A DNA stretch of 64,000 bases from Falsiroseomonas tokyonensis (GTDB lineage Bacteria; Pseudomonadota; Alphaproteobacteria; Acetobacterales; Acetobacteraceae), in contig NZ_JAFNJS010000001.1 in assembly GCF_019024325.1 (NCBI RefSeq), forward strand, positions 806,001 to 870,000. Direction: 5' to 3'. The translations under genes were made by a program, and so were the position numbers. The notes beneath the pieces were generated by a model. It made no database searches. It was not told the DNA's origin and saw only the letters and a list, made by a program, of their open reading frames with translations. Of the stretch, positions 8,045 through 17,402 are shown piece after piece. Every line of letters begins with the position of its first letter. The first letter of the stretch is position 1.

Positions 8045-8500
8045 ATGGCTGACACGACCGCGAATCCCGACCTTCTGGGCCTGACGGCCGAAATCGTCTC
8101 GGCCCATGTCTCGAATAATTCGGTGGCTGTGGCGGATCTTCCGAACCTGATCCAGGAAGTCTATCGCACCCTGTCCAGCATGGGCCAGCCGGTGGCTGAG
8201 GTGGCGGAGCGGCCGCAGCCTGCCGTACCGGTCAAGAAGTCGGTGACGCCCGAGTATCTGATCTGCCTGGAAGACGGCAAGAAGCTGAAGATGCTGAAGC
8301 GGCACCTCAAGACCTCCTTCAACCTGACGCCGGACCAGTATCGCGAACGCTGGGGCTTGCCCTCCGACTATCCGATGGTGGCGCCGAACTACACCAAGCA
8401 CCGCTCGACCCTTGCCAAGCGCATCGGCCTCGGCACCAAGCCGCGCGGCCGCCCGCCCGGCCGGGGCCGCGCGACCGCGGCGGCGGCCCGCGAGGCCTGA
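8045..8500 (+). CDS. mucR: MucR/Ros family transcriptional regulator
   Basis: A 151-residue regulator of the Ros/MucR prokaryotic zinc-finger family. The conserved N-terminal part (LTAEIVSAHVSNNSVAVADL, residues about 14-33) is the oligomerisation region. The DNA-binding part begins with YLICLEDGKKLKMLKRHLK and continues with DQYRERWGLPSDYPMVAPNY and KRIGLG. In Ros the zinc is held by two Cys-side and two His-side ligands. Here the second position is Asp (CLED) and the second His is absent (RHLKTSF instead of a form ending in His), so zinc binding looks impaired. The basic, Pro/Gly-rich tail (GRPPGRGRA) is extra. The family silences or activates AT-rich promoters for exopolysaccharide, motility and virulence. 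The start ATG 8045 fits the family N-terminus. Confidence 0.9.
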   Translation: MADTTANPDLLGLTAEIVSAHVSNNSVAVADLPNLIQEVYRTLSSMGQPVAEVAERPQPAVPVKKSVTPEYLICLEDGKKLKMLKRHLKTSFNLTPDQYRERWGLPSDYPMVAPNYTKHRSTLAKRIGLGTKPRGRPPGRGRATAAAAREA

Positions 8501-8705
8501 TAGACCGTTCGAGACTCCCGGACGGGTCGGTTCCGCGGCGATTTTCCGCCCCTGCCGCCTCGAGCGGCCCGCCGCATCTCGCAGCCTGACCCGCCGCGCC
8601 TGCCGACCCACCCGCATCCTCCGGGTGGCCTCGTGGCGCGGCCGGGGCTATGGATAGCGCTCCGGCCCGCCTCGGCCGGATCGCCGGAGGGTGCCGCGCG
8701 CCACC

Positions 8706-9203
8706 ATGCAGAGTTCCGACGCCCCGACGCGCGCTGACGCGGACCGCCCCGATCCGTCGCGGATCGAGCGGCTCTGCATCGAGCGCGGCCTGAAGATGAC
8801 CGGCCAGCGCCGGCTGATCGCCCGCGTCCTCAGCGAGGCCGAGGATCATCCGGACGTGGAGGAACTGTACCGCCGCGCCGTCACCCTGGATGCCAAGATC
8901 TCGGTCGCCACCGTCTATCGCACGGTCCGGCTGCTGGAGGAAAAGGGCATCGTGGAGCGCCGCGACTTCGGAGGCGGCCGCGCCCGCTACGACCCGACCG
9001 ATCGCGGCCATCACCACCACCTGATCGATGTCGACACCGGGAAGGTGCTGGAATTCGAGGATCCGGAACATGAGAAGCTGGCACAGGCCATCGCCAAGCG
9101 GCTCGGTTTCATCCTGGTCGGCCAGCGGCTGGAACTTTTCGGCCGCCGCGCCCCCGCCGCCCCGGCGGCCCGCCCACCCCGCCCGGGGAAGTCGCGCGGC
9201 TGA
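8706..9203 (+). CDS. Fur family metalloregulator
   Basis: A 165-residue ferric uptake regulator family protein. The winged-helix N-terminus contains IERGLKMTGQRRLIARVL and the recognition helix SVATVYRTVRLLEEKGIV. The metal/dimerisation domain has the histidine cluster RGHHHHLIDVDTGKVLEF and the downstream ELFGRR. The CxxC structural zinc pairs seen in many Fur/Zur proteins are absent, as in alphaproteobacterial Fur/Mur proteins; whether it senses iron or manganese is open. The C-terminal 18 residues are Ala/Pro/Arg-rich and atypical. I place the start at ATG 8706; GTG 8691 abuts a GGAGG directly and would leave no spacer. Confidence 0.88.
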   Translation: MQSSDAPTRADADRPDPSRIERLCIERGLKMTGQRRLIARVLSEAEDHPDVEELYRRAVTLDAKISVATVYRTVRLLEEKGIVERRDFGGGRARYDPTDRGHHHHLIDVDTGKVLEFEDPEHEKLAQAIAKRLGFILVGQRLELFGRRAPAAPAARPPRPGKSRG

Positions 9204-9239
9204 GCGCCAGGCCGCGACCATCTGCCTGAAGGAATTGCC

Positions 9240-10112
9240 ATGAGTGTGGACGGCCCCATGCCGGACCTTGGGCCGGCCGATGGACCGATGCCCGGCGACC
9301 TGCGGCAGGCCGCCGCGCTGGAAGGGGGGTTCGAGGAGCTTCGCGCCGGCAATCTCGGCCTGCGCGTCGCCGAAAGCGCGGCCGAGATCGATGCCGCCCA
9401 GGCCCTGCGCTACCGCGTCTTCTACGAGGAAATGGGCGCGCATGCCGATGCCGCCACCCGCGACAGCGGCCGCGACCGGGACGAGTATGATGCGGTGGCG
9501 GACCACCTTCTGGTGCTGGACCACGACCTGGGCAATGGGCCGGAGGCGGTGGTCGGCACCTATCGGCTGATCCGCCGGCAGGGCGCCGATCGACTGGGCC
9601 GCTTCTATTCCGCGGCGGAATACGACCTGACCCCGCTGCTGGCCTTCGATGGCGAGATCATGGAGCTGGGCCGATCCTGCGTCGCCGGCGCCTATCGCAC
9701 GCGCGGCACGCTGCAATTGCTGTGGCGCGGCATTGCCGCCTTCGTCTTCCGCCACCGCATCGACCTGATGTTCGGCTGCGCCTCCCTGCCCGGCACGGAT
9801 CTGGAGGCGCTGGCACCGCAGCTCAGCTACCTGCATGCCAACCACCTGGCCCCGCCGGCGCTGCGGCCGCGCGCGGTGCCGGCGCGCTATGTCCCCATGG
9901 ACCGGCTGCCGGCCGAATCCCTGAACATGCGCGCGGCGCTGAATGCGCTGCCGCCGCTGGTGAAGGGCTATCTGCGTCTCGGCGGCTTCGTCGGCGATGG
10001 CGCGGTGATCGACCAGCAATTCAACACCACCGATGTCTGCATCGTGGTGAAGACCGACATGGTCACCGACAAGTACTTCCGGCACTACGAGCGGACCGCC
10101 GGCCCCGGCTGA
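9240..10112 (+). CDS. GNAT-type N-acyltransferase, OlsB-like (ornithine lipid synthesis)
   Basis: A 290-residue protein of the COG3176 acyltransferases. The segment ALRYRVFYEEMGA, the Asp-rich DEYDAVADHLLVLD, VGTYRLI and the motif EIMELGRSCV are family hallmarks, followed by FGCASLPGTD and a C-terminal KGYLRLGGFVGDGAVID. OlsB transfers a 3-hydroxyacyl chain from ACP to the alpha-amino group of ornithine, the first step of ornithine-lipid synthesis. OlsA is not in the window, so a related lyso-ornithine or hemolysin-like activity cannot be excluded. The start ATG 9240 is preceded by AAGGA. The gene is separate from fur (37-base gap) but in the same direction. Confidence 0.85.
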   Translation: MSVDGPMPDLGPADGPMPGDLRQAAALEGGFEELRAGNLGLRVAESAAEIDAAQALRYRVFYEEMGAHADAATRDSGRDRDEYDAVADHLLVLDHDLGNGPEAVVGTYRLIRRQGADRLGRFYSAAEYDLTPLLAFDGEIMELGRSCVAGAYRTRGTLQLLWRGIAAFVFRHRIDLMFGCASLPGTDLEALAPQLSYLHANHLAPPALRPRAVPARYVPMDRLPAESLNMRAALNALPPLVKGYLRLGGFVGDGAVIDQQFNTTDVCIVVKTDMVTDKYFRHYERTAGPG

Positions 10113-10135
10113 GCCCGGCGCCGGCGGTCGGTTTC

Positions 10136-11159
10136 CTACGCGGCGCGGATGGCGCTGAGGAAGGTATCGACCTTGCCGCGCAGGCCCTCGGCCTGCTGGG
10201 CGAGTTCGGCGGAGGCGCTGCGGACATCGCTGGCGGCGGAACCGGTGCGGGCGGCGTCCTCACTGACGCCGGTGGCGTGATGCGCTGCCTGTTGGGTGCC
10301 GCTGGCGGCCTCGGCCACGGCCTGGCCGATCTCGGCGGTGGCCTGGGCCTGCTGGGAGGCGGTTTCGGCGACCTGGGCGGTGGTGGTGTTCAGCGTCTCG
10401 ATGGTCCGCGCGATGGCGCGGACGACCTCGACGGTGCGGCTGGTCTCGGTCTGCATGGCGCCGATCTGGGAGCCGATTTCCTCGGTGGCCTTGGCGGTCT
10501 GTGCGGCGAGCTGCTTCACCTCGCTGGCCACGACCGCAAAACCCTTGCCGGCCTCGCCGGCGCGGGCGGCCTCGATGGTGGCATTCAGCGCCAGGAGATT
10601 GGTCTGGCCGGCGATATCGCCGATCAGGCGCACCACGTCGCCGATGCGGGATGCGGCATCCGACAGGCCGCGGACGGTGGCGTCGGTGGCCTCGGCCGCG
10701 GCGGTGGCCTCGCGGGCGGCGGTGGCGGAGGCCTCGATCTGGCGGACGACCTCGGCGATGGAGGCGGAGAGCTGTTCGGTGGCGGCGGCGACGGAGCCGA
10801 CATTGGTGCTGGCCAGCGCCGAGGCCTGGGCCACGGCATTGGCGCGGGCGGCGCCGCTTTCGGCGGTGGCGGCCATGGAGCCGGCGGTGGCGTCGAGCTG
10901 GGTGGCGGCGGAGGCGACGGAGCGGAGGACGTCGGCGGTTTCCTCCTCGAAGCCGTGGAGGAGGGTCTCGACCTGGGCGGCGCGGGCGAGGCGGGCCTGC
11001 TGCTCGGCGGCCTGGGTGGCTTCGAGCTGGAGGCGTTCGAGGGAGGCCTGGCGCAGGCGCTCGATGGCGACGGCCATTTCGCCGAGCTCATCGGTGCGGG
11101 CCTGGCCGGGGACATCCAGCGTCAGCTCGCCGCCGCCGATCCGGCCGACCACGCGGGTC
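10136..11159. repeat. Direct repeat copy 1 (chemoreceptor signalling half)
   Basis: This segment encodes the HAMP end and cytoplasmic signalling domain of the first chemoreceptor and is almost identical to 12335-13358, offset by exactly 2,199 bases. Differences are scattered single substitutions, mostly near the 3' end of the genes; the central part is virtually invariant. Identity stops abruptly around 11159, upstream of which the two genes diverge. Confidence 0.92.
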
Positions 11160-12199
11160 AGCGTGGCCAGCGGCGCCACCACCCGGCGGAGGATGGCGAC
11201 CACCACGCCGATGACCAGGGCGAGCGTCGCCAGCATGCCGATGGCGGTGACCTGCAGCATCTGCCAATGCTCGTCGCTGGTTGCCTCGCCGGCCGCCAGC
11301 GCCTCGTCCAGCGCCGCATCGCGCATCGGCAGCAGGGCAGCCAGGGCGGCGACGGAGAAGGGGCGGAAGCTGGCGAGATCGGTCGACCAGGCGGCCTGCG
11401 GCGCTACGACGCGGGTGGAGGCTTCGTCGATCAGCCGGCTCCAGCCCGGCTCGGACCGCGCCACATAGCCCTGCCGCTGGGCTTCCAGCGCCTGGGTCAG
11501 GCGGGGCGTGGCCAACGCATCCACCAGGCGCTCGATATGGCTGAAGCTTTCCAGCATGCGGCCGGTCAGGACCCGGGCGCTGGCCACGGCCTCCGGCTGC
11601 ACCGGCTGGCCGCCCAGCCAGCCGGTGATGAACAGCGCGCGCCGGCCGGCCAGGTCGCGCAGATTCGCGGCATGGATGGCGATTTCGGCGCGGATGGCGA
11701 GGTCGGGCGCGGTGACCGCCAGGCGGCGGCCGACCTCCAGCGCCAGGGCCGAAAGCCGGTTGCCCAGATCGCTGCGCGCGGCGGTCAGGTCCCGCAGGAT
11801 CGCCGGGTCGCGGCCCTGCGGCGGCTGCGCCGCGGCTTCGGTGACGCGGCGCAGCAGCTCCGTCGCCACGCTGCGGGTCCGCTGCAGCGCGGTCAGTTCG
11901 AAGCCCGCGGCGGTGGCGCTGGCCTCCGCCGCCGCCACCGCGCGCATCGCCTCCTCATGCCCCGCCCGCAGTTCCGCCAGGTTGGGCTGGGCCACGACCA
12001 GGGCGGCGCTCAACCGGCCGGATTGCACCGCATAGCCGGCCTGGGCGCGCAGCACGTCGCTGATGGTGCGGGTGGCCAGGATGCTGCGGTCCGCGGCGCG
12101 GGCGTCCTGCCAGGCACTGGCGGAAAGCCAGAGCGAGATCAGGAAGCCCGGTAGGGCGATGGCGGCAAGGCCCAGGAGCAGGATCGAGCGGAGGCGCAT
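10136..12199 (-). CDS. Methyl-accepting chemotaxis protein (copy 1)
   Basis: A 687-residue receptor. An N-terminal membrane segment (about 5-25), a long helical periplasmic sensor region without a recognisable named domain, and a second membrane segment near residue 320 are followed by HAMP (about 340-390) and a methyl-accepting signalling domain. The hairpin tip contains [20 protein letters not shown] and [15 protein letters not shown]. No C-terminal CheR-binding pentapeptide is present. No che genes are nearby. The partner at 12335 has the same length and differs by only two residues in the last ~340. The start ATG 12197-12199 precedes a typical charged/hydrophobic leader. Confidence 0.95.
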   Translation of the reverse strand: MRLRSILLLGLAAIALPGFLISLWLSASAWQDARAADRSILATRTISDVLRAQAGYAVQSGRLSAALVVAQPNLAELRAGHEEAMRAVAAAEASATAAGFELTALQRTRSVATELLRRVTEAAAQPPQGRDPAILRDLTAARSDLGNRLSALALEVGRRLAVTAPDLAIRAEIAIHAANLRDLAGRRALFITGWLGGQPVQPEAVASARVLTGRMLESFSHIERLVDALATPRLTQALEAQRQGYVARSEPGWSRLIDEASTRVVAPQAAWSTDLASFRPFSVAALAALLPMRDAALDEALAAGEATSDEHWQMLQVTAIGMLATLALVIGVVVAILRRVVAPLATLTRVVGRIGGGELTLDVPGQARTDELGEMAVAIERLRQASLERLQLEATQAAEQQARLARAAQVETLLHGFEEETADVLRSVASAATQLDATAGSMAATAESGAARANAVAQASALASTNVGSVAAATEQLSASIAEVVRQIEASATAAREATAAAEATDATVRGLSDAASRIGDVVRLIGDIAGQTNLLALNATIEAARAGEAGKGFAVVASEVKQLAAQTAKATEEIGSQIGAMQTETSRTVEVVRAIARTIETLNTTTAQVAETASQQAQATAEIGQAVAEAASGTQQAAHHATGVSEDAARTGSAASDVRSASAELAQQAEGLRGKVDTFLSAIRAA

Positions 12200-12222
12200 G
12201 GGGGTGAAGCCTTTTTGTGTTG

Positions 12223-12238
12223 GGTGGCTTTTGCCACC
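12223..12238. other. Small hairpin in the leader of chemoreceptor copy 1
   Basis: GGTGGC (12223-12228) and GCCACC (12233-12238) enclose a TTTT loop, 24 bases upstream of the start of copy 1 on the minus strand. It may serve as a terminator of the upstream paralogue or a leader structure. Otherwise the 135-base gap between the two receptor genes shows nothing clear. Confidence 0.35.
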
Positions 12239-12334
12239 GGATCACTTACATCTTCGCTAATCCCCCACCCTGCCGCGCTGGCGTGGCAAAACCTTCCACT
12301 CCGGAAGAAGCGCCCGCAGCCGGCACCCTTTGCC

Positions 12335-13358
12335 TCAGGCGGCGCGAATGGCGCCGAGGAAGGTATCGACCTTGCCGCGCAGGCCTTCGGCCTGCTGGGC
12401 GAGTTCGGCGGAGGCGCTGCGGACATCGCTGGCGGCGGAACCGGTGCGGGCGGCGTCCTCGCTGACGCCGGTGGCGTGGTGGGCAGCCTGCTGGGTGCCG
12501 CTGGCGGCCTCGGCGACGGCCTGGCCGATCTCGGCGGTGGCCTGGGCCTGCTGGGAGGCGGTCTCGGCGACCTGGGCGGTGGTGGTGTTCAGGGTCTCGA
12601 TGGTGCGGGCGATGGCGCGCACCACCTCGACGGTGCGGCTGGTCTCGGTCTGCATGGCGCCGATCTGGGAGCCGATTTCCTCGGTGGCCTTGGCGGTCTG
12701 GGCGGCGAGCTGCTTCACCTCGCTGGCCACGACCGCAAAACCCTTGCCGGCCTCGCCGGCGCGGGCGGCCTCGATGGTGGCATTCAGCGCCAGGAGGTTG
12801 GTCTGGCCGGCGATGTCGCCGATCAGGCGGACCACGTCGCCGATGCGGGATGCGGCATCCGACAGGCCGCGGACGGTGGCGTCGGTGGCCTCGGCCGCGG
12901 CGGTGGCCTCGCGGGCGGCGGTGGCGGAGGCCTCGATCTGGCGGACGACCTCGGCGATGGAGGCGGAGAGCTGCTCGGTGGCGGCGGCGACGGAGCCGAC
13001 ATTGGTGCTGGCGAGCGCCGAGGCCTGGGCCACGGCATTGGCACGGGCGGCGCCGCTTTCGGCGGTGGCGGCCATGGAGCCGGCGGTGGCGTCGAGCTGG
13101 GTGGCGGCGGAGGCGACGGAGCGGAGGACGTCGGCGGTTTCCTCCTCGAAGCCGTGGAGGAGGGTCTCGACCTGGGCGGCGCGGGCGAGGCGGGCCTGCT
13201 GCTCGGCGGCCTGGGCGGCTTCGAGTTGGAGGCGTTCGAGGGAGGCCTGGCGCAGGCGCTCGATGGCGACGGCCATTTCGCCGAGCTCATCGGTGCGGGC
13301 CTGGCCGGGGACATCCAGCGTCAGCTCGCCGCCGCCGATCCGGCCGACCACGCGGGTC
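12335..13358. repeat. Direct repeat copy 2 (chemoreceptor signalling half)
   Basis: Second copy of the approximately 1,024-bp near-identical direct repeat (see 10136-11159). It encodes the HAMP C-terminal part and signalling domain of the second chemoreceptor. Such a pair is a substrate for homologous recombination, which would delete one receptor and create a hybrid. Confidence 0.92.
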
Positions 13359-14398
13359 AATGCGCCGATCGGCGCCACGGTACGGCGCATGAGCATGACC
13401 AGGCTGGCGCTGACCAGGACGAGGATCGCCGCCATGGCGGCCAGGGCCAGTTCCAGGCTGCGCCAGCTTTCGCTGCTGTTGTCCATGCCCACCTGAAGCG
13501 CTTCCTCCAGCGCCGCGTCACGCATTTCCACGATCCGGGTCAGTTCCGTCGGGGAGAAGGCGCGGACCTGCGGCAGGGTCATCGACCAGGTGCTCCCGCC
13601 GGAGGCGAGGTTGGCCACGGCTTCCTGCACCATGCGACGCCAGGTCGGATCCGCGGTCTCCAGGAAGTTCCGCCGCTGCGCGGCCAGCGCCTGCATCAGG
13701 CGCGGGGTGCCGATCGCCTGGGTCAGGCGCTCGATATTGGCGAAGGTCTCGCGGATCGCGCCGCTCCATTCATGGGCCTGGGGGATCTGCTCCGGCCGCA
13801 CGCTCTGGCCACCGACCCAGCTGCTGATGAACAGGGCGCGCCGGCCGGCGAGTTCGCGCAGGGCGGCGACCTGGATCGCGATCTCCAGCCGCACCGCAAG
13901 TTCCGGCGCCGTCAGTGCCAGGCGCTGGCCGACCGCCAGGGCCAGGTTGGTCATGCCCTGCCCGAGTTCGGCCCGGGCCTGGGTCAGGTCCCGGGCGATG
14001 GCGGGGTCGCGCGCCGCGGGCGGCTGCGCCGCGGCGGCGGTGACGCGGCGCAGCAGGTCATCGAGCCGCGCCTGGGTGGTGGTGAGGGCGGCGGGATCGA
14101 AGCCGGCCGCCTGGGCGCTGGCCGTGGCGGCGGCGAGCAAGCCGGCGATGTCGGCATGGCCCAGCCGCAGCTCCGCGAGATCGGACTGCTGGGCAAGGGC
14201 GGCGTTGTTCAACCGGCCGATCTGGACGGCGTAGGTGGACTGGGCGCGCAGCACGTCGCTGATGGTGCGGGTGGCGAGGATGGCGCGATCCGCTCGCCGG
14301 GCTTCCTGCCAGGCCCCCACGGCAATCCAGATCGACAGGGCGAGGCCGGGCAGGGCGAGCAGCCCGAAGGCCAGCAGGAAGACATTGCGAATGCGCAT
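12335..14398 (-). CDS. Methyl-accepting chemotaxis protein (copy 2)
   Basis: A 687-residue receptor with the same architecture as its neighbour: a membrane segment near the N-terminus ([20 protein letters not shown]), a periplasmic helical sensor of about 290 residues, a second membrane segment near 320 ([20 protein letters not shown]), HAMP and a signalling domain. The sensor halves share the pattern [16 protein letters not shown] near the start but otherwise differ considerably, so the ligands probably differ. The signalling half is near-identical to copy 1, suggesting selection or gene conversion to keep coupling to the same CheA/CheW array. The start is ATG 14396-14398. Confidence 0.95.
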   Translation of the reverse strand: MRIRNVFLLAFGLLALPGLALSIWIAVGAWQEARRADRAILATRTISDVLRAQSTYAVQIGRLNNAALAQQSDLAELRLGHADIAGLLAAATASAQAAGFDPAALTTTQARLDDLLRRVTAAAAQPPAARDPAIARDLTQARAELGQGMTNLALAVGQRLALTAPELAVRLEIAIQVAALRELAGRRALFISSWVGGQSVRPEQIPQAHEWSGAIRETFANIERLTQAIGTPRLMQALAAQRRNFLETADPTWRRMVQEAVANLASGGSTWSMTLPQVRAFSPTELTRIVEMRDAALEEALQVGMDNSSESWRSLELALAAMAAILVLVSASLVMLMRRTVAPIGALTRVVGRIGGGELTLDVPGQARTDELGEMAVAIERLRQASLERLQLEAAQAAEQQARLARAAQVETLLHGFEEETADVLRSVASAATQLDATAGSMAATAESGAARANAVAQASALASTNVGSVAAATEQLSASIAEVVRQIEASATAAREATAAAEATDATVRGLSDAASRIGDVVRLIGDIAGQTNLLALNATIEAARAGEAGKGFAVVASEVKQLAAQTAKATEEIGSQIGAMQTETSRTVEVVRAIARTIETLNTTTAQVAETASQQAQATAEIGQAVAEAASGTQQAAHHATGVSEDAARTGSAASDVRSASAELAQQAEGLRGKVDTFLGAIRAA

Positions 14399-14559
14399 CG
14401 GGGCAGGATCCGGTCTGGTTGACCGCTAGCTAGTCGCCTTTGGGTTGCAAAGCCGCTAACGCGCCGGCGCCGTGCCGCGCAAAGCGGCGAAATGCCGGGT
14501 GATTTGGCCGGCGCGGCGCGGGGGGTCTAGAAGACCGCGAAACCTGCCGACGGATACCC

Positions 14560-15708
14560 ATGACCAGCCTCCCTCCCATCGCCCTCTTCGACATGAAGGC
14601 GCAGCAGGCGCTGATCCGCGCCGAGCTGGACCAGCGCCTGGCCTCCGTGCTCGATGGCGGCCGCTTCATCAACGGGCCCGAGGTGGGCGAGCTGGAGCAG
14701 AAGCTCGCTGCCTTTGCCGGCTGCGCCCATGGCGTGGGCGTGTCCTCCGGCACCGATGCGCTGCAGATCGCCATGATGGGCGAGGGCATCGGGCGCGGCG
14801 ATGCCGTGTTCCTGCCGGCCTTCACCTATACGGCGACCGCCGAGGTGCCGCTGGTGCTGGGGGCCACGCCGATCTTTGTCGATGTGGACCCGCGAAACTT
14901 CAATATCGACATTGCCGATCTGAAGCGTCGTATCGCGCTGGTCGAGGCCGAGGGACGGCTGCGGCCGGCGGCGGTGGTGGGCGTGGACCTCTTCGGCCTG
15001 CCGGCGGACTGGCCGGCGATCGAGGCGATCTGCGCCGAGAAGGGGATGTTCGCCCTCGATGACGCGGCGCAGGCTTTTGGGGGCTCGCTCGGCAACAAGC
15101 GGCTGGGGCGCTGGGGCCATGCGACGGCGCTCAGCTTCTATCCGACCAAGACGCTGGGCTGCTACGGCGATGGCGGCGCGCTGCTGACGGATGACGCGGA
15201 CCGCGCCGAGCTGTGGCGCAGCCTGCGCACCCATGGCGAGGGCAAGACCCGCTACGAGGTGGAGCGCACCGGCATGAATGGGCGGCTGGACACCATGCAG
15301 GCGGCGATCCTGCTGGCCAAGCTGCCGCTGCTGGAGGGCGAGCTGGCGGCGCGCACCAAGGTGGCGACGGCCTATCATGCGGGGCTGGCGGGCAAGGTCC
15401 AGGTGCCGGAGCTGGTGCCGGGCCATGCCTGGGGCCTCTATTCCATCCTGCTGGCCGATGCGGCGCAGCGGAGCCGGGTGCAGGAGGCCTGCAAGGCAGC
15501 GGGCGTGCCGACCTCGATCTACTATCCGAAGTCGCTGCACCGGCAGCCGGCCTATGCCGCGGCCCATGCCGGCGGCATCGCGGCCGGTGCGCCGGAGCTT
15601 CCGGTGGCGGAGATGCTGTGCGAGCGGATCCTGTCGCTGCCCATGCACCCCTATCTGACCGAGGCCGAGGTGGCGCGGGTGGTGGCGGCGGTGGCTGGCG
15701 CGGTCTGA
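14560..15708 (+). CDS. DegT/DnrJ/EryC1 sugar aminotransferase
   Basis: A 382-residue PLP-dependent aminotransferase that would put an amino group on a nucleotide keto-sugar. The lysine Schiff base is Lys197 in LSFYPTKTLGCYGDGGAL. The PLP-stacking segment is SSGTDALQIAM (62-72) and the ring-nitrogen acid lies in FALDDAAQAFGG (165-174). The length and the AFTYTATAEV segment resemble WbpE-like UDP-3-keto-GlcNAcA aminotransferases. This would feed amino sugars into surface glycan, consistent with the glycan genes near 40-45 kb, but the substrate is not established. The start ATG 14560 has only a weak upstream purine stretch. Confidence 0.9.
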   Translation: MTSLPPIALFDMKAQQALIRAELDQRLASVLDGGRFINGPEVGELEQKLAAFAGCAHGVGVSSGTDALQIAMMGEGIGRGDAVFLPAFTYTATAEVPLVLGATPIFVDVDPRNFNIDIADLKRRIALVEAEGRLRPAAVVGVDLFGLPADWPAIEAICAEKGMFALDDAAQAFGGSLGNKRLGRWGHATALSFYPTKTLGCYGDGGALLTDDADRAELWRSLRTHGEGKTRYEVERTGMNGRLDTMQAAILLAKLPLLEGELAARTKVATAYHAGLAGKVQVPELVPGHAWGLYSILLADAAQRSRVQEACKAAGVPTSIYYPKSLHRQPAYAAAHAGGIAAGAPELPVAEMLCERILSLPMHPYLTEAEVARVVAAVAGAV

Positions 15709-15720
15709 AGGCCCGCGCCC

Positions 15721-15738
15721 GGCGGCGGGTCAGCCGCC
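15721..15738. terminator. GC-rich hairpin between convergent DegT and parB genes
   Basis: GGCGGC (15721-15726) and GCCGCC (15733-15738) enclose six bases that include the parB stop codon. There is no T-run. It is a candidate shared terminator between convergent genes. Confidence 0.35.
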
Positions 15739-16590
15739 GCCGTTGAGCAGCCGGATCAGGCCATCGAGTTGGTCCAGGTCGCGGTAGCGGACAACCACCT
15801 CGCCACCCTTGCCGGCGTGGCGCACCTGCACCTGTAGGCCGAGGCGCTCGGTCAGGTCGCGCTCCAGGGCGCGTGTCTCGGGGTCCTGCGGCCGCGGCGG
15901 TGTGCCCTCGGGCTTCGGCTTGGCGGTGGCCAGCGCCTCGGTCTGGCGGACGTTCAGGCCGCGCGAAACCACCTGGGCGGCGAGGCGTGCCGGGTCCGGC
16001 GTGCCGATCAGGGCGCGGGCATGGCCGGCGGTCAGCACGCCGTTGCGGACCAGGTCGCGCACGGGGCCCGGCAGGTTCAGCAGGCGCAGGGTATTGGCCA
16101 CATGGCTGCGGCTTTTGCCGACGGACTGGCCGAGATGTTCCTGGGTGACGCCGAATTCGTCGAGCAGGCGCTTATAGCCCTCCGCCTCCTCGACCGCGTT
16201 CAGGTCCTGGCGTTGCAGGTTCTCCACCAGGCCGGCGGCCATGGCCTCGCGGTCACCAAGGTCGCGGATGACGACGGGAACCTCGTGCAGCTGCGCGGCC
16301 TGGGCGGCCCGCCAGCGGCGCTCGCCGCCGATGATCTCGTAGCTGTCCGAGCTGCCGGGCTTCGGACGCACCAGGATAGGCTGGAGGATGCCGTGCTCTC
16401 GGATGGAGCTCGCGAGCTCATCCAGGCTGGCGCGATCCATGCCGCCGCGCGGCTGGAAGGGGCCGGGCTCCAGCGATTCGACGGGGACGGAGCGCAGCGC
16501 CTCGGCGGCATTGCCGGCGGGGGCGTCCGGGATCAGCGCCGAAAGGCCGCGGCCGAGGCGGGAGGTGGGTTTGCGGTTTGTGCTGCTCAT
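15730..16590 (-). CDS. parB: Chromosome partitioning protein ParB
   Basis: A 286-residue ParB. The N-terminal ParA-interaction box RLGRGLSALI (11-20) is followed by the CTP-binding/ParB-C motifs including GGERRWRAA (88-96) and the segment VENLQRQDLN. The helix-turn-helix SVGKSRSHVANTLRLLNLP reads parS, and the C-terminal dimerisation domain ends RYRDLDQLDGLIRLLNGGG. It loads onto parS as a CTP-dependent clamp and spreads to organise and segregate the origin. Its ATG overlaps the parA TGA by four bases. Three parS sites occur within 8 kb, the nearest at 18014. Confidence 0.97.
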   Translation of the reverse strand: MSSTNRKPTSRLGRGLSALIPDAPAGNAAEALRSVPVESLEPGPFQPRGGMDRASLDELASSIREHGILQPILVRPKPGSSDSYEIIGGERRWRAAQAAQLHEVPVVIRDLGDREAMAAGLVENLQRQDLNAVEEAEGYKRLLDEFGVTQEHLGQSVGKSRSHVANTLRLLNLPGPVRDLVRNGVLTAGHARALIGTPDPARLAAQVVSRGLNVRQTEALATAKPKPEGTPPRPQDPETRALERDLTERLGLQVQVRHAGKGGEVVVRYRDLDQLDGLIRLLNGGG

Positions 16591-17402
16591 GTGGCGCGGA
16601 TCCGCGCACGCTCCCGTTTGAGGAATTCGGCGGCGAGTTTGACATAGGCCTGGGCGCCGGGTGAGCGGAAATCATAGAGCAGGACCGGCAGGCCGTGCGA
16701 GGGGGCCTCGCTGACGCGGACGTTGCGGGGGATCGCGGTCTCGAAGACCTTGTCCTTGAAGAAGCCGCGCACGTCGCTGGCGACCAACTCCGACAGGTTG
16801 TTGCGGCGGTCCATCATGGTCAGGACGATGCCATCCAGCCGCAGCCGCGGGTTCAGGGCGCGGCGGACGCGTTCGATGGTGCGGGTGATCTGGCTGATGC
16901 CTTCGAGCGCGAAGAACTCCGTCTGCAGCGGCACCAGCACGCCATCGGCCGCGACCAGGGCGTTCAGGGTGATGAGGCCGAGCGAGGGGGGGCAGTCGAA
17001 GAAGACGTAGTCGAACTCGGCCAGGGCTTCCGGCGCATCCCGGAAGGCCTTGGCGAGGCGGTGCTCGCGGTCGTCGAGGCCGACCAGCTCGATCTCGGCG
17101 CCGGCGAGGTCGGGGTCGGCGGGCAGGATGGAGAGATTCGCCACCTGCGTCGGGCGCAGCAGCTCGGCCAGGGGCCGGCCTTCCACCAGCAGGGCGTAGC
17201 TGCCGGCGGCGCGGTGCTCGCGCGCGATGCCGAGGCCGGTGGAGGCATTGCCCTGCGGGTCGAGGTCCAGCAGCAGCACCTTGTGGTTGGCGGCCAATGC
17301 CGTGGCGAGGTTGATCGCCGTGGTCGTCTTGCCGACGCCGCCCTTCTGGTTGGCGAAGGCCAGCACGCGCGGCGGCGCGCGGTCAGTCTTGCGGCTGGAC
17401 AT
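16587..17402 (-). CDS. parA: Chromosome partitioning ATPase ParA
   Basis: A 271-residue deviant Walker ATPase. KGGVGKTT (residues 20-27) contains the signature lysine of the ParA/MinD family. LLLDLDPQGN, DYVFFDCPPSLG and LTMMDRRNNLS are the later conserved blocks. It has no N-terminal DNA-binding extension, so it is the short chromosomal type (Soj) that binds DNA non-specifically in the ATP form and pulls ParB-parS complexes. The start ATG 17400-17402 lies inside the last codons of rsmG (20-base overlap); the longer frame upstream is an out-of-frame shadow of rsmG. Confidence 0.97.
   Translation of the reverse strand: MSSRKTDRAPPRVLAFANQKGGVGKTTTAINLATALAANHKVLLLDLDPQGNASTGLGIAREHRAAGSYALLVEGRPLAELLRPTQVANLSILPADPDLAGAEIELVGLDDREHRLAKAFRDAPEALAEFDYVFFDCPPSLGLITLNALVAADGVLVPLQTEFFALEGISQITRTIERVRRALNPRLRLDGIVLTMMDRRNNLSELVASDVRGFFKDKVFETAIPRNVRVSEAPSHGLPVLLYDFRSPGAQAYVKLAAEFLKRERARIRAT

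Noticed and set aside
9722-14422. Gly-rich long frames on the plus strand across the chemoreceptors
   Set aside because: They read as repeated GGG-type strings complementary to Ala/Thr-rich helices of the receptors. No ribosome-binding site or domain; antisense shadows.
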